Shown piece after piece: positions 53,834-61,562 of a stretch of DNA of 64,000 nucleotides (the stretch's first letter is position 1; every line of letters begins with the position of its first letter). The notes beneath the pieces were generated by a model that saw nothing but the letters and a program-made list of their open reading frames with translations, had not been told where the DNA came from and made no database searches. Source of the DNA: JAXGXQ01 sp040772685. Its GTDB lineage: Bacteria > Bacillota > Clostridia > Saccharofermentanales > UBA5734. The translations under genes and the position numbers were made by a program. The stretch covers positions 558,001 through 622,000 of the forward strand of contig JAXGXQ010000001.1 of the NCBI GenBank assembly GCA_040772685.1, given 5' to 3'.

Positions 53834-54763
53834 GTGCCAATGCTGACAATTTCACGCCAACTCGGGAGCTTCGGTGACGAAATCGCTGATGAACTATCCC
53901 GTAAACTCGGCTGGGAAGTAATTACCCGTGACATTATAATTCAACAGTTTCTTCCCGACCTCAGCCCGCATGAGCAACATATGCTGAAAGAAAGCGCCCG
54001 TTTCTATCTGTCTAAAAACGAAGCTGGCGAAACCTACCTCAACCAGCTGATTCAGGCGCTAAACGAGTTTAACGAGGAGCATTCCGCTATTCTGGTCGGT
54101 TTCGGATCTCAGGTGATATTCGCCGATAATCCTGACGCTTTGCATGTTCGTATTGTCGCACCGCAAAAAGTGCGGCTGGCTCGGATCAAGCGCCAGTACC
54201 GGGTTGATGACACTGCCGCCTTGAGCGTGCTTTCCACTTCTGACCGTAAACACAAACGTTTTGTACAAACTGTTTTCGGAGTGGACCTGACCGACGCCGC
54301 TAATTATCACCTTACACTTAATACTGCTGCCTTATCGCTTGACGAATGCGTCGCCGCAATTCAAGCCATGCTGCGCGAACGAGTTTTACGCCGCACGATC
54401 GAACGTGAAACCGAGGAGCAGGAAGCAATCAGCAATCTTACAGACCGGCCTGAACTAAAAAACCCAACCGAACGTGAATTCGCCCGGATTCTTGACATGT
54501 ACCACATTGAATGGGTATACGAGCCTAAAACCTTCCCCATCGAATGGGACTCTGAAGGTAATGTCACGCTCGCTTTCAGTCCTGATTTTTATTTGACCAA
54601 GTTCGATACTTACATTGAACTCACGACCATGAATCAAAAATACGTCACGGAGAAAAACCGCAAAGCTAAAAAAGTCCGCGAGCTGTACCCGGGAACCAAT
54701 ATCAGAATAGTCTATAAGAAAGATTTCCAGTCGCTGGCAGAACGCTTTAACCGAGGTTCTTGA
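53834..54763 (+). CDS. cytidylate kinase-like protein with a C-terminal PD-(D/E)XK-like domain
   Basis: A 309-residue protein. Residues about 1-190 match the cytidylate kinase-like family (SRQLGSFGDEIADELSRKLG at the start, an altered P-loop that lacks GKS, VRIVAPQKVRLARI in the middle). After a Glu-rich helix (about 190-215), residues about 225-309 form a separate domain with EWVYEPKTFPIEW, SPDFYL and YIELTTMNQK, which resembles a PD-(D/E)XK nuclease core. The canonical ExK is ExT, with Lys residues shifted downstream. The GTG at 53834 has AAGGGGG eight bases upstream; an ATG at 53840 and a TTG at 53804 are alternatives. It precedes hpt. Confidence 0.75.
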   Translation: MPMLTISRQLGSFGDEIADELSRKLGWEVITRDIIIQQFLPDLSPHEQHMLKESARFYLSKNEAGETYLNQLIQALNEFNEEHSAILVGFGSQVIFADNPDALHVRIVAPQKVRLARIKRQYRVDDTAALSVLSTSDRKHKRFVQTVFGVDLTDAANYHLTLNTAALSLDECVAAIQAMLRERVLRRTIERETEEQEAISNLTDRPELKNPTEREFARILDMYHIEWVYEPKTFPIEWDSEGNVTLAFSPDFYLTKFDTYIELTTMNQKYVTEKNRKAKKVRELYPGTNIRIVYKKDFQSLAERFNRGS

Positions 54764-54891
54764 ACCGAAGCTGAACACTTGAACGGAAGCTGAACATAAA
54801 ACGATTGGTAAAACATTGTTAGCACCAGAGGGCAACAGCAAGGCAACAGGCAGAACGGCCGCAGATGGCGAACCGCCAACAGGAGACATTA

Positions 54892-55428
54892 ATGAACCCA
54901 CAAACTCAACGGCGCATCCTATATTCCGAGACCGAAATCCAACAACGTGTCCGTGAACTGGGTGCCGAAATCAGCCGGGATTATGCCGGCAAAGAACTAA
55001 TTATGGCTGCGGTGTTAAAAGGCTCTCTATATTTCTTCGCCGATCTGACTCGCGCAATCGATATCCCGATCCAGCTTGATTTCATCGCTATCGGCAATTA
55101 CCAAAGCAGCCTGCCAAACCAGGGCGTGGTTCGTTTTACTAAGGATCTGGACCTGGATATTGAAGGAAAACATGTATTGCTGATTGAAGATATTATCCGT
55201 ACCGGCCTTACTACCGGTTATTTGGTACAGACACTGGCCACACGTAAACCTGCCAGTATTAAGGTCTGTTCCCTGCTGGTAAATCCGGAGCAGCAACTTA
55301 TAAACGTCCCTATCGCCTACCAGGGTTTTGAAATTACCCTTACTCGCCTGATCGGCTATGGCATGGACGTTAACGAACACGGCCGAAATTTACCTTACAT
55401 AGCCGAACTTGCTGCAAACGCGAAGTAA
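54892..55428 (+). CDS. hpt: hypoxanthine phosphoribosyltransferase
   Basis: A 178-residue purine salvage enzyme converting hypoxanthine and guanine to IMP and GMP. The PRPP-binding motif is VLLIEDIIRTGLTTGYL, with an early LKGSLYFFADL segment. ATG at 54892 has AGGAGA just upstream, so the frame extending to 54865 is not used. It ends before a strong terminator and lies about 130 bases after the kinase-like gene. A short near-repeat (GAACGGAAGCTGAACA) lies between them. Confidence 0.95.
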   Translation: MNPQTQRRILYSETEIQQRVRELGAEISRDYAGKELIMAAVLKGSLYFFADLTRAIDIPIQLDFIAIGNYQSSLPNQGVVRFTKDLDLDIEGKHVLLIEDIIRTGLTTGYLVQTLATRKPASIKVCSLLVNPEQQLINVPIAYQGFEITLTRLIGYGMDVNEHGRNLPYIAELAANAK

Positions 55429-55462
55429 ACAGAACTGTAGAAATACAGTGAGAATCCAGAAT

Positions 55463-55500
55463 AAAAAAAAAGGAGGCTTTCAAAGCCTCCCGTTTTGTTT
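55463..55500. terminator. bidirectional terminator between hpt and the RNA pair
   Basis: A 9-bp stem (55472-55480 with 55482-55490) with a tight loop. On the minus strand it is followed by nine Ts (55471-55463), ideal for ending transcription from the RNA genes. On the plus strand it is followed by CGTTTTGTTT, enough to end hpt. Confidence 0.9.
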
Positions 55501-55761
55501 AAAAAGAGCTCCAGCGAACCTTCCAACTACCTGTCACCATGTCTGCCCTTAACGAACCTTTGATTCTGTAATGAGCCAGTCCTTGCTTTGTTTCGTCTCG
55601 AAAGATAATTCCGTTTCGTTGCATTGCCGGTTTCTTAGTCATTGATCTGAATTACGGATTGTTTTCACCTGAGCTACTCTTCAATCGCAGTTCGTTTTTT
55701 CCTTACTCTCGGTAAGGCGGCTTACCAATCAGTGATGGTATCTTCAGTATTCCCTGGAGCC
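55501..55761 (-). ncRNA. candidate structured RNA, copy A
   Basis: A minus-strand RNA of about 254 nt (55761-55508) plus a T5 run. The 5' end GGCTCCAGGGAATAC pairs with the 3' end GCTGGAGC to close the molecule. Shared with copy B at the same places: a 15-nt 5' block, AAGCCGCC 23 nt later, a short hairpin (55701-55706 with 55712-55717), a long-range helix (55690-55695 with 55552-55557), a hairpin before GAGACGAAAC, AAGGGCAGAC and AAGGTTCGCTGGAGC. It has its own promoter. I cannot assign it to a family; raiA-type RNAs should be tested first. Confidence 0.75.
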
Positions 55762-55768
55762 TATGTAC

Positions 55769-55797
55769 ATACTAACACACGATAACCGTTCGGTCAA
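55769..55797 (-). promoter_or_regulatory. promoter of RNA copy A
   Basis: Minus strand -35 TTGACC (55797-55792), 17-base spacer, -10 TAGTAT (55774-55769), then seven bases to the predicted 5' end GGCTCC at 55761. Confidence 0.75.
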
Positions 55798-55876
55798 GCT
55801 ATATCTTTTAACATTGTGCACATATATTAGACATAATTAATCAAACACGTCGCGCAGGCAGCGATTATTTTTGAAC

Positions 55877-56146
55877 AAAAAGGGGCTCCAGCGAACCTTT
55901 TGCTTCCTATCCTTAACGTCTGCCCTTTTTACGAATATTTCGATCTTACTTATGAACTTGTTCTTTGTTATTGTTTCGTCTCAGACCCTCAGTCTGATGA
56001 TTCAATAATTTAGTTCTTGTTCATTTGTTTGACCTGCAATCTAATTACCTTTTTTAGAGGTCCGTCAATTGCTATTCGTTTGTTTCCACAATCCAGCTGT
56101 GGCGGCTTTTCGTCCGGGATATTGTTCATTGGTATTCCCTGGAGCC
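55877..56146 (-). ncRNA. candidate structured RNA, copy B
   Basis: A minus-strand RNA of about 263 nt (56146-55884) plus CC and a T5 run. Its closing stem GGCTCCAG with CTGGAGCC is perfect. It has the same conserved blocks and spacing as copy A. Its hairpin (56086-56090 with 56098-56102) and long-range helix (56074-56079 with 55931-55936) use different bases yet still pair. It also contains a CAGAC/GTCTG hairpin before GAGACGAAAC. About 120 bases separate it from copy A. It lies after sepF but is transcribed from its own promoter. Confidence 0.75.
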
Positions 56147-56153
56147 TGACTAC

Positions 56154-56182
56154 ATATTAACATGAACTATTAGAGAAGTCAA
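56154..56182 (-). promoter_or_regulatory. promoter of RNA copy B
   Basis: Minus strand -35 TTGACT (56182-56177), 17-base spacer, -10 TAATAT (56159-56154), then seven bases to the 5' end GGCTCC at 56146. The layout is the same as for copy A. Confidence 0.8.
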
Positions 56183-56196
56183 CACCTTTAATCAGC

Positions 56197-56246
56197 AAAA
56201 ACAGCCAAAAAAAATCCACAAATCTGCAAATTCTGTTTTGGCTGTT
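56197..56246 (-). terminator. likely terminator after sepF
   Basis: An 11-bp inverted repeat (56236-56246 with 56200-56210) with a 25-base loop, followed by T5 on the minus strand. It separates sepF transcription from the copy B promoter 15 bases further on. The long loop makes it less typical. Confidence 0.6.
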
Positions 56247-56272
56247 CTGTTGCATTCCGTCAATAAAAATCG

Positions 56273-56743
56273 TTAATTGTTAACAGCGTTCCTGTAGTAT
56301 TCACTCCCCTGGGCAGGCAGAGCGCCTTCAAGCAGGGCTGTATTTCGCGGAGCTACGACGAAAATTGCTGAAGATACCGGCATTACCCGGCCATCAAGGG
56401 CATAAGCTGAGCCGGTTATGAAGTCTATCACCCGCTGCGCGATTTTAGGTTCAACTTTTTCGATATTGCAAATGACTGTCTTGCCGCTGCGCACATGATC
56501 ACATGCCTGTTGGGCTGCCTCAATATCGGCAGGCTGCATTATTACTACCTGATTCTGGCTGTTGCCACTCCGCAGGTCAACGACTTTGTTTGAACCCCGG
56601 CGGAAAGGAAAGCGCGTCTCTACTACCGGATCAGACTCGACCGCAGTATCCTCATATTGAATTTCTTCATATTCATCTTCGTAATAGTCTTCATCATAAC
56701 CATGACCAAACTTGTTCAAAAGCTTGTTGATAAATTCTGCCAT
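56273..56743 (-). CDS. sepF: cell division protein SepF
   Basis: A 156-residue FtsZ-ring membrane tether. The N-terminal amphipathic helix (MAEFINKLLNKFG) binds the membrane, an acidic Tyr-rich linker follows, and the C-terminal SepF domain (about 60-145) has VVDLRSGNSQNQVVIMQ, GKTVICNIEKVEPKIAQRV and DGRVMPVSSAIFVVAP. Length is typical. It follows yggS by about 220 bases and has its own promoter. The yggS-sepF order is conserved in Firmicutes. Confidence 0.95.
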   Translation of the reverse strand: MAEFINKLLNKFGHGYDEDYYEDEYEEIQYEDTAVESDPVVETRFPFRRGSNKVVDLRSGNSQNQVVIMQPADIEAAQQACDHVRSGKTVICNIEKVEPKIAQRVIDFITGSAYALDGRVMPVSSAIFVVAPRNTALLEGALPAQGSEYYRNAVNN

Positions 56744-56855
56744 TGTGTACCTCCCGCCATTTTTGACCCGCTATCTGCCAATCTGGTGACCAGCAAAACT
56801 GATGCGGAACAAGCTGTGCATCAGTAATTCGTTACTGACTGCAGAGCATATGGTA

Positions 56856-56884
56856 ATTATAGAAAGGCCGGAAACCGCTTGCAA
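56856..56884 (-). promoter_or_regulatory. promoter for sepF overlapping a hairpin
   Basis: A minus-strand -35 TTGCAA (56884-56879) and consensus -10 TATAAT (56861-56856) are 17 bases apart. The -35 lies in the loop of an inverted repeat (CCGGAAACCG...CGGTTCCCGG). That repeat could act as a weak terminator after yggS or as a regulator site. Confidence 0.65.
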
Positions 56885-56960
56885 CGGTTCCCGGCAACAA
56901 GTAAGTTCGATGTAATGGGCTCGCAACATCACGTGCTCCATTGTTGAGGTTTGATTACAT

Positions 56961-57722
56961 TCAGATTGTCCGATTCCCAAAAATGGCGCTGCCGACACGG
57001 ACATGTGTGGAGCCGCAGGCAACAGCTTGTTCAAAATCCTGGCTCATTCCCAACGAAAGCACATCTGGCAGCGGCTGTTCCGGCTTAACTTTACTGTGCA
57101 AATGACACAGCTCCTGAAAAAGCTCGTTACTGGTTTTAAAATACGGCAGCGTTTCCTCAGGGTTCTCAACTAATGGTGCCATCGCCATTAAGCCTCTGAT
57201 CCGCAACGCAGGGAGTTTCAGTGCATCCACCGCAGCCGCCAGAAACTCGGAAGGCTTGAAGCCGTGTTTAGACTCTTCTACTGCCGGATTTAACTGCAAC
57301 AGCACGTTGGTTTCAATGCCGGCTTTACTGCTGCGCTCACTGATTTCCTGCAAAAGCTGTAGTTTGTCGCCTGAATGGATTAGATCTGTTTTACCCAGAA
57401 TGTATTTGACCTTATTACGTTGCAGTGTGCCGATTAAATGCCAGCGAGGCTCAAGTCCCCACGATTGCAGAGTTTCCTGTTTCGCCAGCAGTTCCTGCAC
57501 CCGGTTTTCCCCAAAATCTGTTAATCCGGCATGCACAGCCGCGGCAACAGTTTCGGGCGGAAAAAATTTGGTAACGGCAATTAAATGCACCTCTGCCGGA
57601 TCCCGCCCTGCAGCTAAAGCGGCTGCCGATATCCTGCCTTGCACTTCAGCCGCCCTGGCTTGGATCTCCGCGCTCAACACCTGATTCTTTTTGCTGTTTT
57701 CCTCAGTTGCCAATAAACTCAC
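56961..57722 (-). CDS. YggS-family pyridoxal phosphate homeostasis protein
   Basis: A 253-residue PLP-binding TIM-barrel protein (YggS/YlmE/PLPBP family) that buffers PLP and affects amino-acid balance. The PLP lysine is in HLIAVTKFFPPE, with GENRVQELLAK after it and the C-terminal SLGMSQDFEQAVACGSTHVRVG block. It overlaps the HlyD-like gene by 20 bases. Position before sepF is conserved in Firmicutes. Confidence 0.95.
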   Translation of the reverse strand: MSLLATEENSKKNQVLSAEIQARAAEVQGRISAAALAAGRDPAEVHLIAVTKFFPPETVAAAVHAGLTDFGENRVQELLAKQETLQSWGLEPRWHLIGTLQRNKVKYILGKTDLIHSGDKLQLLQEISERSSKAGIETNVLLQLNPAVEESKHGFKPSEFLAAAVDALKLPALRIRGLMAMAPLVENPEETLPYFKTSNELFQELCHLHSKVKPEQPLPDVLSLGMSQDFEQAVACGSTHVRVGSAIFGNRTI

Positions 57723-59112
57723 CTGCTTCTATCACTGTGGGATTCAGGACAATAACAGCCGAAACTTCCGGCTTATACTCCTGACCCTCGATTGCTTCAA
57801 TAATCGCGAACTCACCGTCCTGATCAATAATCTTAACTTTGGTGCTGCGGGTATAACCGCCGACAACCAGCATTACACTGCCTGTGCCACTGGCTTCATC
57901 CTGATCATAAACGGCATTGCGCGGAACTTTCATGCCGGCGGAGCTGCTATAAGTCAGTATAGTGTCCACGCTGCGGCGATCAGCCAGCCATTCGATCCGA
58001 CGATCGGTTTTCAGTACCAGAAAAGTATTTTTGTCTTGTTGTTCTGAGCGCAAAACCGTGCAGTTTTCAATTCTGATCCCATCCTTAGGCAGGCTGACAT
58101 CATACGTTTTGCCGATCTCAAAGTTGGAGGCATTGATTCCTTCAACTTCCAACGCCAAAACCTGTCCCAGGCTGGAAATTATCCGCAGCACAGGGTCGCC
58201 TGCCTTAACAGTAGTCTTAAGCTCCAGCCGCTCGGGCGCAGCTGCCAGATGCTTCTGAAAATCCTGATAAGTAAGACTGATTCCGCTGGCAACATCAAGC
58301 GATTCCAATCCGTCCAGCCGGAAAGAAACAATGCCCGGTTGCTGACAAACAATCGTGCCTGAATCAAGTCCCAGCTGCTTTTCCAGATTCGCTTTTGTCA
58401 CTCGCAGCTGATCCAGGCGGACATCCTTGAAATCGATCGCCAACAGTCTTGTATTGCGCTGTTCAATTATCGCATCCATCGAAATCTTATAACTATGCAG
58501 GCTCGAAAGATCACCACGGCCGCTATCGCTGCGGGTCAGATTCACCAGAGTTGCCAGCTGGGCGCGGCTTTCAGTGAAAATTGATTTTGCCCCGGTTCCC
58601 TGGCCGCTGTCCATCAGTTCATTCTGACGGTCGACAATATCTTTTTCAGTTTTTTGCAATTGACGCAAATCGTTATCTCGATTGGCGGGAATCACCAGCG
58701 CTACCTTTTGACCTTTGGCCGCACGATTTCCCTCACTTGTCAGAGGCTTTAAAGTACCGCCGGTCTGGGTGTTGAAAACTGTTTCATCACGTAAAATTAA
58801 GGCTGTCGCCGGAATAGTATGGCTGATTTCACCGGCCTGGATAAACTGAAAGCGAGGCTTTGGCTTGGCGCCTTGCATCAGTTCAAGAATAATCACCACT
58901 GTTACAAACATGATCGCCAGCACTACCACGCCCATCCAAATAGCCCGCGTGCGAGCTTTACGGCGTTCGATCCGCCGCAGGCGTTCGGCACTGGCGCGGC
59001 GTTCCGGCGGCAGTGATTCGCCAGCAAGTTCCGGCCGGCGGACTAACCGGCGTTGGGGAGGGCTCTGCTGTTTAGAGCGTGGACGGGAACGCTGAGGTTT
59101 TTCATTATTCAT
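57703..59112 (-). CDS. HlyD-family (membrane fusion-like) single-pass membrane protein
   Basis: A 469-residue protein with a very basic Arg/Pro-rich N-terminal cytoplasmic tail (1-56), one transmembrane helix (about 57-80) and a large outside part with a coiled-coil segment (about 135-165) and beta-rich biotinyl-lipoyl-like stretches (GTLKPLTSEGNRAAKGQKVALV, GDPVLRIISSLGQVLALEVEG). This fits HlyD-like adaptor proteins often found upstream of yggS-sepF in Clostridia. No transporter partner is adjacent. Function is unknown but the position suggests a link to division or envelope. Confidence 0.8.
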   Translation of the reverse strand: MNNEKPQRSRPRSKQQSPPQRRLVRRPELAGESLPPERRASAERLRRIERRKARTRAIWMGVVVLAIMFVTVVIILELMQGAKPKPRFQFIQAGEISHTIPATALILRDETVFNTQTGGTLKPLTSEGNRAAKGQKVALVIPANRDNDLRQLQKTEKDIVDRQNELMDSGQGTGAKSIFTESRAQLATLVNLTRSDSGRGDLSSLHSYKISMDAIIEQRNTRLLAIDFKDVRLDQLRVTKANLEKQLGLDSGTIVCQQPGIVSFRLDGLESLDVASGISLTYQDFQKHLAAAPERLELKTTVKAGDPVLRIISSLGQVLALEVEGINASNFEIGKTYDVSLPKDGIRIENCTVLRSEQQDKNTFLVLKTDRRIEWLADRRSVDTILTYSSSAGMKVPRNAVYDQDEASGTGSVMLVVGGYTRSTKVKIIDQDGEFAIIEAIEGQEYKPEVSAVIVLNPTVIEAGEFIGN

Positions 59113-59148
59113 GTAACCTTACCTCCTCGCTAAAAGAAGCAGCTGGTG

Positions 59149-60432
59149 TCAAAGTTGTTTGTCGGTCAGGCGCTGCAGTGCCAGCAGGCAGCCGAGCCGC
59201 GTCGTGTCAAAGTTAAGCCCGCCTTGTAAAAAGGCCAGATAAGGCGGACGCAGCGGCCCATCGGCAGAAAGCTCGATCGATGAGCCGGAAGTGAATGAAC
59301 CTGACGCCATAATGACATCACAGTCATAACCGGGCATCTCGCCGGGCTCCGGCAACACGTAGGCATCAACAGGGGATGCAGCCTGGATCGCCTGACAAAA
59401 GGCAACCAGCGGTTCAGGTGAGCCGAATTCAATCGTTTGCACTATGTCGCCTCGTGCGCTGTCAGCGGCCGGTAAGCATCTGTAACCCGTCGCACTGAAA
59501 AGCTCTGCGGCAAAAACCGCACCCATCAGACTTTCAGCCACAATATGCGGAGCCTGGTAAAACCCAAGTGCGATCTGCCGGTTAAAACCGAGCGAAGGGC
59601 CCACATGGCTGCCTATTCCCGGTGCCGTCAGGCGATTCGCGGCTTGTTCTACCAGTTCGGCTTTACCACAAATATATGCACCGGAAGGGCTGATGCCGGC
59701 GCCAGGATTTTTGATCAAAGAACCCGCACAAAGATCGGCACCGACAGCGCAAGGTTCAACGGCTTCAACAAATTCACCGTAACAATTATCGACAAAAAGA
59801 ACAGCTGAATGGCGCCGTTCGTTGAGTACTGACCGTATGGCAGCAATATCAGCTGCCAGCAAAGAAGGACGGCTGCTGTAGCCGCGCGATTTCTGGACAT
59901 ATACAACTCTGGTTTGTGCAGTCAGCGAGCCCGCGATTGCAGCCAGATCAGGTCGGCCGTCGGCCAGGAGCTGAACTTCGCGGTAACGGACACCAAATTC
60001 GCCCAGCGAACCGGTTTTATGACCGCCGGGTACATCAGAGATGCCAAGTGTCGCGGCCAGGCTGTCATATGGTTTGCCGGTCACTACCAGCAGCTCATCG
60101 CCGGGCCTGAGTAAACCGAAGAGACACAACGCCAGCGCCTGGGTGCCGGAAGAAATCTGGATCCGAACCAAAGCCGCTTCGGCACCAAAAGCCTGAGCGT
60201 AAGCACGTTCGATTTGCTCGCGGCCGAGATCGTTGTAGCCGTAGCCGGTTGTTCCGCCCAACTGGCTTTCGCTCAGCCCGGCAGATTGCAGCGCCTGTAG
60301 CACTTTGAGCTGGTTTTTTTCCCGCATCTGCCTGATAGAATTGAAGCGGCCGGCCGCTCGGGCCAGGGCCGCTTCACCTTGCCGCACAATTGCCGGGGTG
60401 ATGCCAAATGGTAAATAAGAATCGGTGTTCAA
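59149..60432 (-). CDS. YnbB-like PLP-dependent lyase (methionine gamma-lyase/aluminium resistance family)
   Basis: A 427-residue PLP enzyme of the Cys/Met metabolism fold. The PLP-binding motif is GSLIKNPGAGISPSGAYICG, with Lys in SLIKN, and an early SSGTQALALCLFGLLRPGD segment binds the phosphate. The subgroup is annotated methionine gamma-lyase family or aluminium resistance protein; its true substrate is not known. It overlaps the ACT gene by four bases. Confidence 0.88.
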   Translation of the reverse strand: MNTDSYLPFGITPAIVRQGEAALARAAGRFNSIRQMREKNQLKVLQALQSAGLSESQLGGTTGYGYNDLGREQIERAYAQAFGAEAALVRIQISSGTQALALCLFGLLRPGDELLVVTGKPYDSLAATLGISDVPGGHKTGSLGEFGVRYREVQLLADGRPDLAAIAGSLTAQTRVVYVQKSRGYSSRPSLLAADIAAIRSVLNERRHSAVLFVDNCYGEFVEAVEPCAVGADLCAGSLIKNPGAGISPSGAYICGKAELVEQAANRLTAPGIGSHVGPSLGFNRQIALGFYQAPHIVAESLMGAVFAAELFSATGYRCLPAADSARGDIVQTIEFGSPEPLVAFCQAIQAASPVDAYVLPEPGEMPGYDCDVIMASGSFTSGSSIELSADGPLRPPYLAFLQGGLNFDTTRLGCLLALQRLTDKQL

Positions 60433-60860
60433 ATGTCGTAAACCTCCTGTGGCGACAGGATACAGATGCCAGCTTCGGTAAATTTGCTCAGCGCCTGCTC
60501 GTTGTTCTCAACCCTGAGCACAATTACCGCATTGGGTGTTGTGCGGCCAACGTAGGCATATAGATACTCAAGCGAAATGCCCGCTTCGGAAAGAATCCGC
60601 AAAGGTTCTTCCAGGCAGCCTGGTTTATCCTCAACCGCGATCGCGATCACATCAGTGGCATGCACCGTGAAACCGTTATCAGTCAAAACCTTGAGTGCAT
60701 CCTCAGGGCGGTCAACCAGCATGCGCAAAATTCCGTATTCTGTCGTATCTGCTATATACAGGGCGCGGATGTCGATATTTTCTTCACACAGGTTACGTGT
60801 TACTTCAGCCAGTCTGCCGGATTTGTTTTCCAGAAAAACAGAAATCTGTCTTACCAACAT
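60429..60860 (-). CDS. tandem ACT domain protein
   Basis: A 143-residue protein made of two ACT domains (about 1-68 and 70-143). The first opens with MLVRQISVFLENKSGRLAEV, and the second with VIAIAVEDKPGCLEEPLRIL. Such proteins accompany indolepyruvate oxidoreductase and phenylacetate-CoA ligase genes in anaerobes and are thought to bind an amino acid. Here no ligase gene lies between ior and ACT. It overlaps the YnbB-like gene by four bases. Confidence 0.88.
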   Translation of the reverse strand: MLVRQISVFLENKSGRLAEVTRNLCEENIDIRALYIADTTEYGILRMLVDRPEDALKVLTDNGFTVHATDVIAIAVEDKPGCLEEPLRILSEAGISLEYLYAYVGRTTPNAVIVLRVENNEQALSKFTEAGICILSPQEVYDI

Positions 60861-60929
60861 GGCGATCCCTCCCTTGCCGTATTTACGGCTACAATATAAT
60901 TTGCTAGTTTTTAGAAAAGTTGTATAAGC

Positions 60930-61562
60930 TTATTCTATTACAGATACCCCTAGCGCGAAAGCCTTGTGATTAAGCGCCCGCAGCTTTTCCTTAAAGACAA
61001 TGTCGATTGCATTAGCAAAAGCTGACGGTGGCAGAATGCAGCGGGCGGCCATAGCGCCAAGCATTACTGTGTTTACAGCGCGAGTAGAACCGGCTTCCCG
61101 GGCCAGTGCGATTGCATCCATCATCACTATTTCCGCATCTTCGCCAGCTGCTTTACGCAACTGTTCCTCGATGTCTTCAGGATATTTTGCCTGTCCCATT
61201 GATACCGGCAGAGGCATGGTTCTGACAGTATTCACGAAAATCGAGCCGCCTTTTTTAAGCAACGGCGCCCAGCGCAGTGCTTCAAGCTCTTCAAAAGCAA
61301 CAATGTAGTCAGCTGTGCCGGGTTCCACAGTAGGCGAGAAAACCTCACGTCCCAGGCGGACATATGTGACAACACTGCCGCCGCGCTGAGCCATGCCATG
61401 AACCTCTGAAACCTTGGCGTCAAGGCCGAGGCTGGCTGCAACTGTACCCAGCAGCTTGCCGGCTACCAGTGTGCCCTGGCCGCCTACTCCCACCAGAATT
61501 ATATTGATGCCTTCAGCCGGGAAGGTGTCGAGCGAAAAATCGCATTCAATCATTTGAACCAT
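60930..61562 (-). CDS. iorB: indolepyruvate:ferredoxin oxidoreductase beta subunit
   Basis: A 210-residue gamma/beta-type subunit of the 2-oxoacid ferredoxin oxidoreductase superfamily. The signature is ILVGVGGQGTLVAGKLLG, followed by SEVHGMAQRGGSVVTYVRLG. ATG at 61562 overlaps the iorA stop by one base (TAATG), with GGAGG ten bases upstream, so the longer frame to 61583 is not used. It works with IorA to oxidise aryl pyruvates to aryl-acetyl-CoA. Confidence 0.93.
   Translation of the reverse strand: MVQMIECDFSLDTFPAEGINIILVGVGGQGTLVAGKLLGTVAASLGLDAKVSEVHGMAQRGGSVVTYVRLGREVFSPTVEPGTADYIVAFEELEALRWAPLLKKGGSIFVNTVRTMPLPVSMGQAKYPEDIEEQLRKAAGEDAEIVMMDAIALAREAGSTRAVNTVMLGAMAARCILPPSAFANAIDIVFKEKLRALNHKAFALGVSVIE

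Noticed and set aside
55499..55642. A 47-codon minus-strand ORF inside RNA copy A
   Set aside because: It has no Shine-Dalgarno site, and copy B has a stop in the matching frame and no equivalent start. What is conserved is pairing and spacing, not the peptide.
55501..56146. RNA pair as 6S, SRP, tmRNA or RNase P RNA
   Set aside because: I see no SRP GGAAGGAAGC-type domain IV motif, no tRNA-like end of tmRNA, and no RNase P conserved core; size and conserved blocks do not fit 6S. Other Rfam families could not be tested.
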